NCBI GenBank assembly: GCA_002376235.1
Contig: DFNX01000016.1
Span: 744,001 to 808,000, forward strand
Length of the DNA stretch: 64,000 bases
Direction of reading: 5' to 3'
Source of the DNA: Neorhizobium sp. UBA3556
GTDB lineage: Bacteria > Pseudomonadota > Alphaproteobacteria > Rhizobiales > Rhizobiaceae
A program made the translations under genes and the position numbers. The notes under the pieces were generated by a model. The model searched no databases. It was not told the origin of the DNA and saw nothing but the letters and a program-made list of their open reading frames with translations. How positions within the stretch are numbered: position 1 is the stretch's first letter; each line of letters begins with the position of its first letter. Of the stretch, positions 1 through 8,522 are shown in pieces.

Positions 1-1
1 C

Positions 2-838
2 TTGTGGGATATCAAGGGCAAGCATTTCAACGCCCCCATCTCCATCCTTCTCGGCGGGCGTTTCCGTGAAAGCATCAAGGCTTACGCTACAGGCAGCTTC
101 AAGCGTGATGGCGTAGACCGCGTCGAGGACAATGCGACCGACGTCGCCCGTTATCGGGCCGAAGGGTTCCACGCCACCAAGATCAAGATCGGTTTCGGCG
201 TCGAGGAAGACCTGCGCGTCATCCGCGCCGTCCGCGAGGCAGCCGGCCCCGACATGCGGCTGATGATCGACGCCAACCACGGTTACGACGCCGTAGAGGC
301 AATCCGCCTCGGCAACGCCGCCGCTGAATACGGCATCGACTGGTTCGAGGAACCCATTGTCCCCGAACAGCTTGCCGCCTATCGCGAAGTGCGGGCAAAA
401 CAGCCGATCCCGGTTGCAGGCGGCGAGACATGGCATACCCGCTGGGGCATGCGCGAGCCGATCGAAACCCGCGCCATCGATATCGTCCAGCCGGATCTCG
501 CAGGCGTCGGCGGCTTCACCGAAGCCAAGCGTGTTGCCGATCTTGCGGCTCTCCATGGCATCCGTGTCGTGCCGCATGTGTGGGGTACTGCGGTCCATAT
601 TGCAGCAGCCCTGCAATTCATGGCGGCAATGGTACCAAGCCCGGTCCGCGTCAACCCGATCGACCCGATCCTCGAATTCGATCGCACCCACAACCCCTTC
701 CGTCAGGCGATCGTCAAAACGCCGATCGAGCATAAGGGCGGCGTGGTGCAGATCCCGAACGGCCCCGGTCTCGGCATCGAGATCGACCGCGATGCACTGA
801 AGGAATTCCGCATGCCCGACGAGAAGGGAGCGGCCTGA
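2..838 (+). CDS. gci: D-galactarolactone cycloisomerase, enolase superfamily (5' truncated by window)
   Basis: C-terminal 278 residues of a mandelate-racemase/muconate-lactonizing-type enzyme; the true start lies before the window, and the TTG at base 2 is internal. Visible are the K-x-K catalytic pair (K60, K62 of the visible part), metal ligands D90, E117 (in WFEEP) and E142 (in GGE), and the H192 general acid/base (PHVWGT). In Agrobacterium, Gci converts galactaro-1,4-lactone to 3-deoxy-2-keto-hexarate in oxidative galacturonate/glucuronate breakdown. The naming rests on the immediate neighbour: the next ORF, overlapping by 1 nt (TGATG), is a GLI-type lactone isomerase, followed by a TRAP transporter, as in the Agrobacterium hexuronate locus. 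A different acid-sugar dehydratase of the same superfamily is possible. Confidence 0.75.
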   Translation: MWDIKGKHFNAPISILLGGRFRESIKAYATGSFKRDGVDRVEDNATDVARYRAEGFHATKIKIGFGVEEDLRVIRAVREAAGPDMRLMIDANHGYDAVEAIRLGNAAAEYGIDWFEEPIVPEQLAAYREVRAKQPIPVAGGETWHTRWGMREPIETRAIDIVQPDLAGVGGFTEAKRVADLAALHGIRVVPHVWGTAVHIAAALQFMAAMVPSPVRVNPIDPILEFDRTHNPFRQAIVKTPIEHKGGVVQIPNGPGLGIEIDRDALKEFRMPDEKGAA

Positions 839-1719
839 TGCTCGTTCGCACCCTCTCCGGCAAAGCTCCGAAGATCAAGCTGCCGCAGGGTGCGGTCGAT
901 ACGCAGATGCATATGTATCTGCCGGGCTATCCATCCCTGCCTGGCGGTCCCGGCCTTCCGGCCGGTGCCCTGCCCGACCCCGACCAGTACCGCCAGCTCA
1001 TGCAATGGCTCGGCATCGACCGGGTCATCATCACCCAGGGCAATGCGCATCAGCGGGACAATTCCAATCTGGTCGCCTGTCTCGATATCATGGGCAATGT
1101 CGCCCGCGGCGTCGGCATCATCGACGCCACCACGAGTGACGCCGAAATGGCGCGCCTTTCGGAAGCCGGCATTGTCGGCGCCCGCATCATGGATCTGCCG
1201 GGCGGTGCCGTCGGCCTCTCTGAACTCGAAACGGTCGATGCGAAAGCCGCAGCGCACGGCTGGATGCTCGCCGTCCAGTTCGACGGCAGCAATATCCTCG
1301 ATCATGAAACGCGCCTTTCAAAGCTGAAATCCCGCTGGGTCTTCGACCACCACGGCAAATTCTTCTCCGGCGTCACACCCGACAGCGAAGAGATCGCCGC
1401 CGTCAAGCGCCTGATCGAACAAGGAAACTGCTGGTTCAAATTCGCCGGCGTCTACGAGTCGTCCAAGACGGGCGGCCCGGACTATGCCGATGTCGCAGCA
1501 GTTGCCCGCGAGATCGCAGACTACGCCCCCGAACGGGTTGTCTGGGGCACCAACTGGCCGCACAATCTGGCCCGCGAACAGGCGGATTATCCGGACGACG
1601 CGGCATTGACCGATACCGTACTTGGCTGGCTGTCGAACGAAAACGCCCGGCATCTAGCCCTGATAGAGAACCCGCAGACACTTTTCGGTCTGCAGGAATG
1701 GAGTGCATCAACGAGTTGA
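838..1719 (+). CDS. gli: D-galactarolactone isomerase (amidohydrolase superfamily)
   Basis: 293 aa, the usual length for GLI/LigI-like proteins. GLI interconverts the 1,5- and 1,4-lactones of galactarate so that Gci can use them. The N-terminal D-x-x-M-H-M strand (H25) replaces the HxH of metal-dependent amidohydrolases, and the C-terminal motif is WGTNWPH with Asn239 where metal enzymes carry Asp. This fits the metal-independent GLI described in Agrobacterium. Other recognisable blocks are ITQGNAHQRDN and the FDHHGKF segment. The start overlaps the gci stop by 1 nt, so translation is probably coupled. A 2-pyrone-4,6-dicarboxylate lactonase is a less likely alternative. Confidence 0.82.
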   Translation: MLVRTLSGKAPKIKLPQGAVDTQMHMYLPGYPSLPGGPGLPAGALPDPDQYRQLMQWLGIDRVIITQGNAHQRDNSNLVACLDIMGNVARGVGIIDATTSDAEMARLSEAGIVGARIMDLPGGAVGLSELETVDAKAAAHGWMLAVQFDGSNILDHETRLSKLKSRWVFDHHGKFFSGVTPDSEEIAAVKRLIEQGNCWFKFAGVYESSKTGGPDYADVAAVAREIADYAPERVVWGTNWPHNLAREQADYPDDAALTDTVLGWLSNENARHLALIENPQTLFGLQEWSASTS

Positions 1720-1771
1720 TATTTTGAACAGCCGGTGCTTGGAGGCACCGGTTTCTTTGGAGGAGGAAAAC

Positions 1772-2758
1772 ATGAAAATCACGAAAGCTCTCGGGCTGGC
1801 GCTGACGCTCGCACTTGCTGCGACGACTGCCGCACCGCTCGCTCAGGCGCAGCAAGTCACCCTGCGCTCGGCCGATATCCATCCGGACGGTTACCCGACC
1901 GTCGACGCGGTCAAATATATGGGCGATCTCGTCAAGGAGCGCACCGGCGGCCGCATCGCCATCCAGGTAATGAACAACTCGGTTCTCGGCGGCGAAAAGG
2001 ACACGATCGAGCAGACCCGTTTCGGCGTCATCGATATGAACCGCGTCAATGCCGCACCGTTCAACAACCTGATCCCGGAAACGGTCGTCCTCGGCCTGCC
2101 CTTCCTGTTCCGCTCGACCGACCATATGCACAAGGTCGTCGACGGCCCGATCGGCGACAAGATCCTGGCCGCCTTCGAACCCCACGGCCTGATCGGTCTT
2201 GCCTATTATGACAGTGGCGCCCGCTCCTTCTACACGACCAAGAAGCCAGTCGAGAAACTCGCCGACCTCAAGGGCCTGAAGATCCGCGTCCAGCAGTCCG
2301 ATCTCTGGATCGCCATGATGCAGGCCTTTGGCGCCAACCCGACGCCGATGCCGATGGGCGAAGTCTATTCCTCGCTTGAAACCGGCGTGGTAGACGGCGC
2401 GGAGAACAACTGGCCGTCCTATGAGTCTGCCCGCCATTATGAAGTGGCAAAGAACTACACGCTGACCCAGCACTCGATGAACCCTGAAATCCTCGTCATG
2501 TCCAAGGTCTCCTGGGACAAGCTGACCCCGGACGACCAGAAGATCGTTCGCCAAGCAGCCAAGGACTCGGTCGTGAAGATGCGTGAACTCTGGAGCGCGC
2601 GCGAAAAGACCTCGGAAGAAAAGGTCCGTGCCGGTGGCGTCAACGTCATCACCGTCGACAAGGAAGAATTCTCCGCCGCGATGAAGCCGGTCTACGACAA
2701 GTTCGTCACCGACGCGAGCATGAAGGCGCTGCTCGAAGAAATCCAGGCAGTTCAATAA
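1772..2758 (+). CDS. TRAP transporter substrate-binding protein, DctP family
   Basis: 328 aa periplasmic solute receptor. The start at 1772 is preceded by a strong GGAGGA site; an in-frame upstream ATG at 1703 lies inside gli and is not favoured. A Sec signal peptide of about 26 residues ends in A-Q-A. The body has the TRAP-P fold signatures, including the GLKIRVQQS segment that supplies the carboxylate-binding arginine and the EVYSSLETGVVDGAENN block. Placement 52 nt after gli and before the two permease genes suggests hexuronate (galacturonate/glucuronate) uptake, as for the orthologous Agrobacterium system. The substrate is inferred from context. Confidence 0.9.
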   Translation: MKITKALGLALTLALAATTAAPLAQAQQVTLRSADIHPDGYPTVDAVKYMGDLVKERTGGRIAIQVMNNSVLGGEKDTIEQTRFGVIDMNRVNAAPFNNLIPETVVLGLPFLFRSTDHMHKVVDGPIGDKILAAFEPHGLIGLAYYDSGARSFYTTKKPVEKLADLKGLKIRVQQSDLWIAMMQAFGANPTPMPMGEVYSSLETGVVDGAENNWPSYESARHYEVAKNYTLTQHSMNPEILVMSKVSWDKLTPDDQKIVRQAAKDSVVKMRELWSAREKTSEEKVRAGGVNVITVDKEEFSAAMKPVYDKFVTDASMKALLEEIQAVQ

Positions 2759-2769
2759 TCGCAAAAATG

Positions 2770-2797
2770 AAAGCCGGCCTCCTTTGAGGCCGGCTTT
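2770..2797 (+). terminator. Intercistronic hairpin between TRAP receptor and small permease
   Basis: A perfect 12-bp inverted repeat (arms 2770-2781 and 2786-2797) with a 4-nt loop. It is followed by CGC rather than a long T tract, so it is more likely a partial terminator or a 3' mRNA stabiliser that keeps receptor expression above permease expression. Confidence 0.7.
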
Positions 2798-2839
2798 CGC
2801 ATATCCGGCGCAAAGTCCGGAAGGAGGAGGAACAGAACA

Positions 2840-3361
2840 ATGCGAAAATTCATGCAGGCGATAAAACCCGCGCTGGGTGTGGTCAGCCGCTTATCACTCT
2901 GGATTGCCGGCATCGGCATGGTCGCCATGACGCTGATCGTCGGATGGCAGGTATTCGGCCGGTATGTCCTGAACGACAGCCCGAGTTGGTCGGAGCCACT
3001 GTCGCTCTACCTGATGTCATGGTTCATCATGCTGGGCGCTGCCGTTGGTGTGCGCGAGAGCGTGCACCTTGGCCTCGATATCGTCCGTTATGTCATGCCG
3101 CCATCGGTGCAGAAGGCGATGGACCTTTTGAGCCTCGGCCTGATCGTGCTCTTCGGCATCGGCATGGCCTATTACTCGAGCCTTCTTGCTGCAGGCACAT
3201 GGACCGCCCGCATCCCCGTTCTCGGCTGGCCGGGCGGCACGGACTTCTTCCCGATGATCGTCGGTGGCGCGATGATATCGATCTTCGCCCTTGAACGCTT
3301 CATCGATGTCGCGATCGGCGAGGAAATCGCAGCCGACGTGCTCGTGCAGGAGGCCGCATAA
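2840..3361 (+). CDS. TRAP transporter small permease, DctQ family
   Basis: 173 aa inner-membrane protein with four predicted membrane segments (about residues 17-40, 52-72, 91-113 and 133-155). The DctQ-typical W-Q-V-F-G-R-Y and S-W-S-E-P-L motifs lie near residues 36-55. The ATG has a strong AGGAGGAGGAA site. Its stop overlaps the start of the large permease (TAATG). It forms the membrane complex with the downstream DctM protein for sodium-driven uptake of the presumed hexuronate. Confidence 0.9.
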   Translation: MRKFMQAIKPALGVVSRLSLWIAGIGMVAMTLIVGWQVFGRYVLNDSPSWSEPLSLYLMSWFIMLGAAVGVRESVHLGLDIVRYVMPPSVQKAMDLLSLGLIVLFGIGMAYYSSLLAAGTWTARIPVLGWPGGTDFFPMIVGGAMISIFALERFIDVAIGEEIAADVLVQEAA

Positions 3362-4641
3362 TGGCCTATACGATCCTTTTCGGCGCCTTCACCTTCCTGA
3401 TGCTCATCGGCATGCCGATCGCTTTCTGCCTCGGCATAGCATCCTTCGCGACAGTGCTCTATCTGGGCCTGCCGCCGATCGTCGTCTTCCAGCAAATTAA
3501 TTCAGGCATGAACGTCTTTGCCATGATGGCGATCCCGTTCTTCATCTTCGCCGGTGACCTGATGGTGCGAGGCGGCATCGCCGCAAGGTTGATACGTTTT
3601 GCCGCCGGTCTTGTTGGTCACATGCGCGGCGGCCTCGGTCAGGTGAACGTCGTCGCCTCGACGCTCTTCGGCGGCATTTCCGGCTCGGCCGTGGCCGATG
3701 CTTCGGCCGTCGGCGGCCTGATGATCCCGCAAATGGCCAAGCGCGGCTATGATCGGGATTATGCGGTCAACGTCACCGCTAGTTCCGCCATCATCGCCCT
3801 GATGATCCCGCCATCACACAACATGATCCTCTATTCGATCGCCGCCGGCGGCAATGTCTCGGTCGCCGATCTCTTCACCGCCGGCATCATCCCGGGGATC
3901 CTGCTTGCTGCTGCCCTGATGGTCACCGCCTGGTGGGTTGCAGTCAAGCGCGGTTATCCGGCCGACCCATTTCCGGGTTTTCGTCGCGTAGGCTATTACC
4001 TTCTCGCCTCGCTCCCCGGCATCCTGCTGATCGCCATCATCTTCGGCGGCGTGCGCTCCGGCGTCTTCACCGCAACGGAAAGCTCCTGCATCGCCGTCCT
4101 ATACGCCTTCCTCGTCGCCATGCTCGTCTATCGCGAACTGAATTGGGAAGGCTTTATCGAGGCCGTCATGGGCGCGGTTCGTACGACGGCGATGGTCCTT
4201 CTGGTCATCGGCACCGCCGCCTCCTTCGGCTGGCTAATGGCCTTCCTGCAGGTACAGACACTGATCATCGCCGCCATCAGCGCCATTTCGGACAATCCGA
4301 TCATCGTGCTCCTGATGATCAACATCATCCTGCTCGTGCTTGGCACCTTCATGGACATGGCGCCGATGGTCATCATCGCAACACCGATCCTGCTTCCGGT
4401 GGTCAAGGCCTTCGGCATCGATCCGGTCCATTTCGGCGTCGTGATGATCCTCAACGCCGGCATCGGCTTGAATACGCCACCGGTCGGGACCGTGCTCTTC
4501 GTCAGTTGTGCGGTGGGCGGCATATCAATCCGCGAGGCGATGCGCACGATCTGGCCCTTCTTCGGCGCCAGCGTCGTCGTTCTCCTGGCGGTGACATACA
4601 TACCGTCCCTCTCGCTCTGGCTGCCAGGCCTGTTCCGGTAA
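3361..4641 (+). CDS. TRAP transporter large permease, DctM family
   Basis: 426 aa, the standard length for DctM, with about 12 hydrophobic segments throughout. Characteristic blocks include the GGISGSAVADASAVGG loop near residues 101-116, IPPSHNMILY, and GTFMDMAPMVIIATPILLP in the C-terminal half. It is the ion-coupled transport subunit of the system whose receptor and small permease precede it. The 1-nt overlap with DctQ indicates translational coupling. It is the last gene of the operon in this window. Confidence 0.93.
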   Translation: MAYTILFGAFTFLMLIGMPIAFCLGIASFATVLYLGLPPIVVFQQINSGMNVFAMMAIPFFIFAGDLMVRGGIAARLIRFAAGLVGHMRGGLGQVNVVASTLFGGISGSAVADASAVGGLMIPQMAKRGYDRDYAVNVTASSAIIALMIPPSHNMILYSIAAGGNVSVADLFTAGIIPGILLAAALMVTAWWVAVKRGYPADPFPGFRRVGYYLLASLPGILLIAIIFGGVRSGVFTATESSCIAVLYAFLVAMLVYRELNWEGFIEAVMGAVRTTAMVLLVIGTAASFGWLMAFLQVQTLIIAAISAISDNPIIVLLMINIILLVLGTFMDMAPMVIIATPILLPVVKAFGIDPVHFGVVMILNAGIGLNTPPVGTVLFVSCAVGGISIREAMRTIWPFFGASVVVLLAVTYIPSLSLWLPGLFR

Positions 4642-4658
4642 ACCAACGAAATGCCTCG

Positions 4659-4678
4659 GATCCCGCTTCGGCGGGATC
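4659..4678 (+). terminator. Short hairpin after the TRAP operon
   Basis: Perfect 8-bp arms (4659-4666 and 4671-4678) around a stable TTCG tetraloop, 17 nt after the DctM stop. The downstream sequence is only mildly T-rich, so termination efficiency is uncertain. Confidence 0.55.
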
Positions 4679-4782
4679 TGTCATTCTGGGCATCCCGATT
4701 GCAAGAAATTGCGGTTCACGACGCAGGCGCCAGGGTCTATGGTCAGCCGCATTCAAATCGTTTTCCCCATCCGGATTTCATC

Positions 4783-6018
4783 ATGACCGATACCGTTACC
4801 AGCCGTTTCCTCCGTTATGTCGTCCTCGATACCCAGTCCGACGCCTCTTCGCTCACCCAGCCATCAACGGCAAAACAGCTTGATCTCGGCAGGCTTCTGG
4901 TCAGCGAATTGCAGGCGATCGGGGTCAAGGATGCCGAACTCGATGAGCACGGTTATGTCTACGCGACGATCCCGTCCAACACCGGCAAGAACAACGTCCC
5001 GGTCATCTGTTTCTGTGCCCATATGGACACCGCACCGGATTTTTCCGGCACGGGCGTCAAGCCGCAGGTGATCCGCAACTATCAGGGCGGCAACATCACG
5101 CTGCCGGGCGACAAGAGCCGCATCATCAAGACCGTCGAACATCCGGAACTGGCGAACCAGATCGGCAATGACGTCATCACCTCCGACGGTACGACGCTGC
5201 TGGGTGCCGACGACAAGGCAGGCCTTGCCGAGATCATGACCGCCGCCGAGTTCCTCATCAACAATCCCGACATCAAGCACGGCACGATCCGGATACTCTT
5301 CACCCCCGACGAGGAAATCGCCCGCGGGGTCGCCAAGGTCGACCTCAAGAAGCTCGGCGCCGATTTCGGCTACACGCTTGATGGCGAGACGGCCGGCACG
5401 ATCGAGGACGAAACATTCTCGGCCGACAGTGCAGAAATCCTCATTCAGGGCGTCGCCATCCACCCGGGCTTTGCCTATGGCAAGATGGAGAACGCCATCC
5501 GCATTGCCGGCAACATCATCGCCAAACTGCCGAAGAACATGACGCCTGAAACGACCAAGGGTCGCGACGGCTTCATCCACCCGACCTCGGTCACCGGCTC
5601 GATGGAAGGCGCAAGAATCAGCCTAATCCTGCGCGACTTCAGAACCGAGGGCCTGAAGGAAAAGGCCAAGCTTCTCGAAACCATCATCGCCGAGGTGATG
5701 GCCGGTTACCCCGGCTCGTCGCACACGCTGAAGATCACCGAGCAGTATCGCAACATGAAGGAAGTGCTCGACCACCACCCCGAGATCGTCGACAACGCCA
5801 TCGAGGCGATCCGCCGGGCCGGCATGTCGCCGGTGCGCGGCAGCATTCGTGGCGGTACGGATGGTGCACGTCTTTCCTTCATGGGCCTGCCCTGCCCCAA
5901 CATCTTCGCCGGCGGCCATGCCTTCCACTCGCCGATCGAATGGGTCAGCAGCCAGGATATGGAAAAGGCGGTTAAGACGATCGTCGAGCTGGCAAAGCTC
6001 TGGGAAGAGCGCGCCTGA
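4783..6018 (+). CDS. pepT: Peptidase T (tripeptidase, M20B family)
   Basis: 411 aa, close to the family norm of about 408. It is a cytoplasmic dinuclear-zinc aminopeptidase that removes N-terminal residues from tripeptides. Metal and catalytic residues are visible: H80 and D82 in AHMDT, the GADDKAG bridging aspartate (143/144), E177-E178 in TPDEE, the YTLDG aspartate, and a C-terminal FAGGHAFHSPIEW histidine. The ATG at 4783 matches the family N-terminus; in-frame upstream codons from 4651 overlap the terminator hairpin and lack a good ribosome site. It is a single gene not obviously tied to the uronate operon. Confidence 0.93.
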   Translation: MTDTVTSRFLRYVVLDTQSDASSLTQPSTAKQLDLGRLLVSELQAIGVKDAELDEHGYVYATIPSNTGKNNVPVICFCAHMDTAPDFSGTGVKPQVIRNYQGGNITLPGDKSRIIKTVEHPELANQIGNDVITSDGTTLLGADDKAGLAEIMTAAEFLINNPDIKHGTIRILFTPDEEIARGVAKVDLKKLGADFGYTLDGETAGTIEDETFSADSAEILIQGVAIHPGFAYGKMENAIRIAGNIIAKLPKNMTPETTKGRDGFIHPTSVTGSMEGARISLILRDFRTEGLKEKAKLLETIIAEVMAGYPGSSHTLKITEQYRNMKEVLDHHPEIVDNAIEAIRRAGMSPVRGSIRGGTDGARLSFMGLPCPNIFAGGHAFHSPIEWVSSQDMEKAVKTIVELAKLWEERA

Positions 6019-6105
6019 GAAACTGTCTGACTTTTCGTAATGATTTCGGGGCGTCAAATCGGGAACGGATTGGCGCCTTGTTCATGATCGATCAGGTTAT
6101 GAGGA

Positions 6106-6822
6106 TCAGCTATAGGGCCCAAGCAGCCTGAAATATTCCCGCTCGCTCTCGCCATAGGCATCGGCGGCAAATTCTTCGAGCGCCGGTCTGTCGCGCACGA
6201 TCACCATGCCGCGTTCCGAATAGATCAGCTTGCGGCCTTCCAGCACATGCAGCGCCGTCGTCACGCTCGGACGCCGGACCGCCAGCATGATCGACAGGAA
6301 TTCGTGCGGCAGGCTTATCTCGTCGCCATCGGTGCGGTCGTGGCACATCAGTATCCAGCGCGCCAGACGCTCGTCGATATGATGGACGGCATTGGAGAGA
6401 GACGTGAATGCGCCCTGCACCGAAAGCGCCTGAACATAACGTCCGAGCAGATTCTTCAGGTCGACGTCCTGATCGAGCAGCGATTTCAAAAGCGCGGTCG
6501 AAATACGAAAACCGTCACCCTCAACCTGCATGAAGATCGAAAACGGATCAGTCCCTGCATCGAGCACGACGGCAGCGGGTGTCATCCCGTCGCGACCGAA
6601 AATGCCGATCTCGGCATGCTGCCCCTGCGGCGAACGGGCGACGATGGAAGCAATGCCTGTTTCGGGAAAATACGCGTATTCCGCCTCTTCATGCGGCTCC
6701 GAAAGCTCGAAGGCGCGCGGCAGGTCCACCGCTTCCAGATGGTCCGAGATTGCGGAGAAGGTCGCAGGCGTCATCAGCCGAAGCAGATTGTTACGGACCA
6801 CCGTTTGCCGAATGTCAGCCAT
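6106..6822 (-). CDS. Crp/Fnr family transcriptional regulator (copy 1)
   Basis: 238 aa: an N-terminal cyclic-nucleotide-binding-like beta-barrel (about residues 20-140) and a C-terminal winged helix (about 150-225). The recognition segment is FLSIMLAVRRPSVTTALHVL. No cysteine cluster for an Fe-S centre is seen, and the cAMP-contacting GE-x6-R-S/T phosphate cassette is not evident, so the ligand is unknown. The protein 0.6 kb away at 7383-8102 is a clear paralogue, nearly identical from DERLARWILMCHD through the helix-turn-helix. It is divergent from a stand-alone receiver gene across about 200 nt. Confidence 0.88.
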   Translation of the reverse strand: MADIRQTVVRNNLLRLMTPATFSAISDHLEAVDLPRAFELSEPHEEAEYAYFPETGIASIVARSPQGQHAEIGIFGRDGMTPAAVVLDAGTDPFSIFMQVEGDGFRISTALLKSLLDQDVDLKNLLGRYVQALSVQGAFTSLSNAVHHIDERLARWILMCHDRTDGDEISLPHEFLSIMLAVRRPSVTTALHVLEGRKLIYSERGMVIVRDRPALEEFAADAYGESEREYFRLLGPYS

Positions 6823-7023
6823 CGCTCATCCTTGATAGGAGAACATGGCCTGTTCGGCTTCCTCTGGACGAGAAGTCTCCGCTTGATTTGAACGATTTCC
6901 ATCTATGGCCATAAAATTCGCGACACAACCCGCCCGACCGCCTCGGTACGGTATCAGACAAAGGGGTACACGCACGCAAAAACCGTTTATCTAATCAGTA
7001 TGTTGTAGGGGAAGAGATTCGAA

Positions 7024-7386
7024 TTGGCAGACAAGCTCATTTTGTTGCTGGAAGACCAGCCGCTGATCTCCCTCGACATTGAAGAAGCGCTTGTCGACAA
7101 GGGCTTGAACAATTTCATTACCCTCCGCTCCCAGAAGGAAGCGATCGACTGGCTTGATGCCTCGTCACCCGATTTCGTACTGCTTGATCTCTACCTTGCC
7201 GATGGAGATAGCCAGCCGGTTCTCTCGCACCTGCGGCAAAACGGCATACCGTTCATGATCTACACCGGCAGCGAAAAACCGCCGGAATGGGATGAAAACC
7301 TTTTCGAAGGCAGCGAATGGATGAGCAAGCCGGGTGATCCAGACGCACTGGCAGACCGTATCAGGACCCGGCTCGCTACTATTTAA
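7024..7386 (+). CDS. Stand-alone response-regulator receiver protein (copy 1)
   Basis: 120 aa single receiver domain with no output domain. Acidic pocket E10-D11, phospho-acceptor D55 (LLDLYLADG), switch T81 (YTGSE) and conserved K102 (MSKPGD) are all in place. The start is a TTG preceded by a GGGGAAGAG site at about 10 nt. It lies between, and divergent from or convergent with, two Crp/Fnr paralogues; its stop overlaps the tail of the second by a few bases. It probably acts by protein-protein contact in a phosphorelay, but no histidine kinase is nearby. A second stand-alone receiver sits at 9576. Confidence 0.88.
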   Translation: MADKLILLLEDQPLISLDIEEALVDKGLNNFITLRSQKEAIDWLDASSPDFVLLDLYLADGDSQPVLSHLRQNGIPFMIYTGSEKPPEWDENLFEGSEWMSKPGDPDALADRIRTRLATI

Positions 7387-8102
7387 GCCGACTTGCGGGT
7401 GATATCCTCGACATCACCGAACATCCGCTCATATTCCCGCTCGGAACCGCCATAGGAATCCGCGGCGAATTGCTCGAGCGCCTTGCGGTCGCGAACGATG
7501 ATCGTGCCGCGATGAGAATAGATCAGCTGCTTGCCCTCGAGCACATGCAGCGCCACCGTGACACTCGGGCGGCGCACCGACAGCATGATCGCCAGGAACT
7601 CGTGCGTTAGGTCGATCGCGTCGCCATCCACCCGGTCGTGGCACATCAGGATCCAGCGCGCCAGACGTTCGTCGACGGGATGGATCGCATTCGAAAGCGC
7701 CGTGAATGCCGCCTGGCTGAGCGCCACATGTGCCCAGCGCGTCAGGAGACGTTTCAGCGATGGCGACCTGTCCATGATCTTTCGCATCACCTTGATCGGC
7801 ACGCGTGCGCCATGCCCCGGCACCTGCATGACGACGAGATAGGGTGCATCCGCCGCACCGAGGGCGATCGACGACGGTGAAACGCCCTCTCGGCCCAGCA
7901 GCCCGATCTCCGTGCGCTTTCCGGACGGCGAGGTAACGACCGTCGAGATCACGCCGGAAAACGGGAAATAGCAATGTTCGAGTGGTTCGCCAGGCGCAGA
8001 CAAGACGAAGCCCTGAGGAAGATCGATTGGTTCCAAGACAGGTTCGAGGGCCGCGTAATCGTCGTGAGAAAGAAGCGCCAGGAGCTTGTTCTGGTTTCGC
8101 AT
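7383..8102 (-). CDS. Crp/Fnr family transcriptional regulator (copy 2)
   Basis: 239 aa with the same architecture as the regulator at 6106-6822: a degenerate cyclic-nucleotide-binding barrel and a C-terminal winged helix (FLAIMLSVRRPSVTVALHVL). The N-terminal halves of the paralogues are clearly more divergent than the DNA-binding ends, which suggests different signals acting on related operators. The 3' end overlaps the 3' end of the convergent receiver gene by 4 nt. The effector is unknown. Confidence 0.88.
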   Translation of the reverse strand: MRNQNKLLALLSHDDYAALEPVLEPIDLPQGFVLSAPGEPLEHCYFPFSGVISTVVTSPSGKRTEIGLLGREGVSPSSIALGAADAPYLVVMQVPGHGARVPIKVMRKIMDRSPSLKRLLTRWAHVALSQAAFTALSNAIHPVDERLARWILMCHDRVDGDAIDLTHEFLAIMLSVRRPSVTVALHVLEGKQLIYSHRGTIIVRDRKALEQFAADSYGGSEREYERMFGDVEDITRKSA

Positions 8103-8522
8103 GTCTATCCTTTCTATATCCTCTTTGTTGCGTACAGGTCATCCACCGTCTCGAGCCGATCGCGCGTCCTCTGTCTGAAAGCCTTCAGAGCGTTTTGTCG
8201 CTGCGTCTCTCTCGTCCCGGCGGGCGCTCTGGTAACGAGCAGGCTCACTTGAAGTTCCCATTTCCAAACACCACCTCAAGGTTGCCGGTTGCCTGAACGG
8301 GATCGGCGAGATGATTTCCGCAGCTTCTTGAGACCATGTTGCTTGACGAGGATATGGTGCGACGAAGGCTTGATCCCTGTAGTGCCCGCCGAACAAGGCG
8401 GAGCGCCGTCCACTACCCTTGTCTGACAACAGGCCATACCGCTGCAGAGTCGCCTGAAACCATGACCGCCACACCTCGTGATGGCACCGGCTTCAAATCA
8501 TGTTTTGCGTCTGGAGGTAGTG
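8103..8522. other. 420-nt intergenic region upstream of dnaJ-like gene
   Basis: It separates the divergently transcribed Crp/Fnr gene and the DnaJ-like gene and must hold both promoters. Antisense and sense ORFs of about 100 codons cross it but lack ribosome sites and recognisable motifs. I see no convincing structured RNA or operator here. Confidence 0.5.

Noticed and set aside
1436..2764. 442-codon minus-strand ORF over gli and dctP
   Set aside because: Antisense shadow of two well-supported genes; spans the gene boundary.
8139..8474. 111-codon minus-strand ORF upstream of the dnaJ-like gene
   Set aside because: No motif, no ribosome site, promoter region of two divergent genes.
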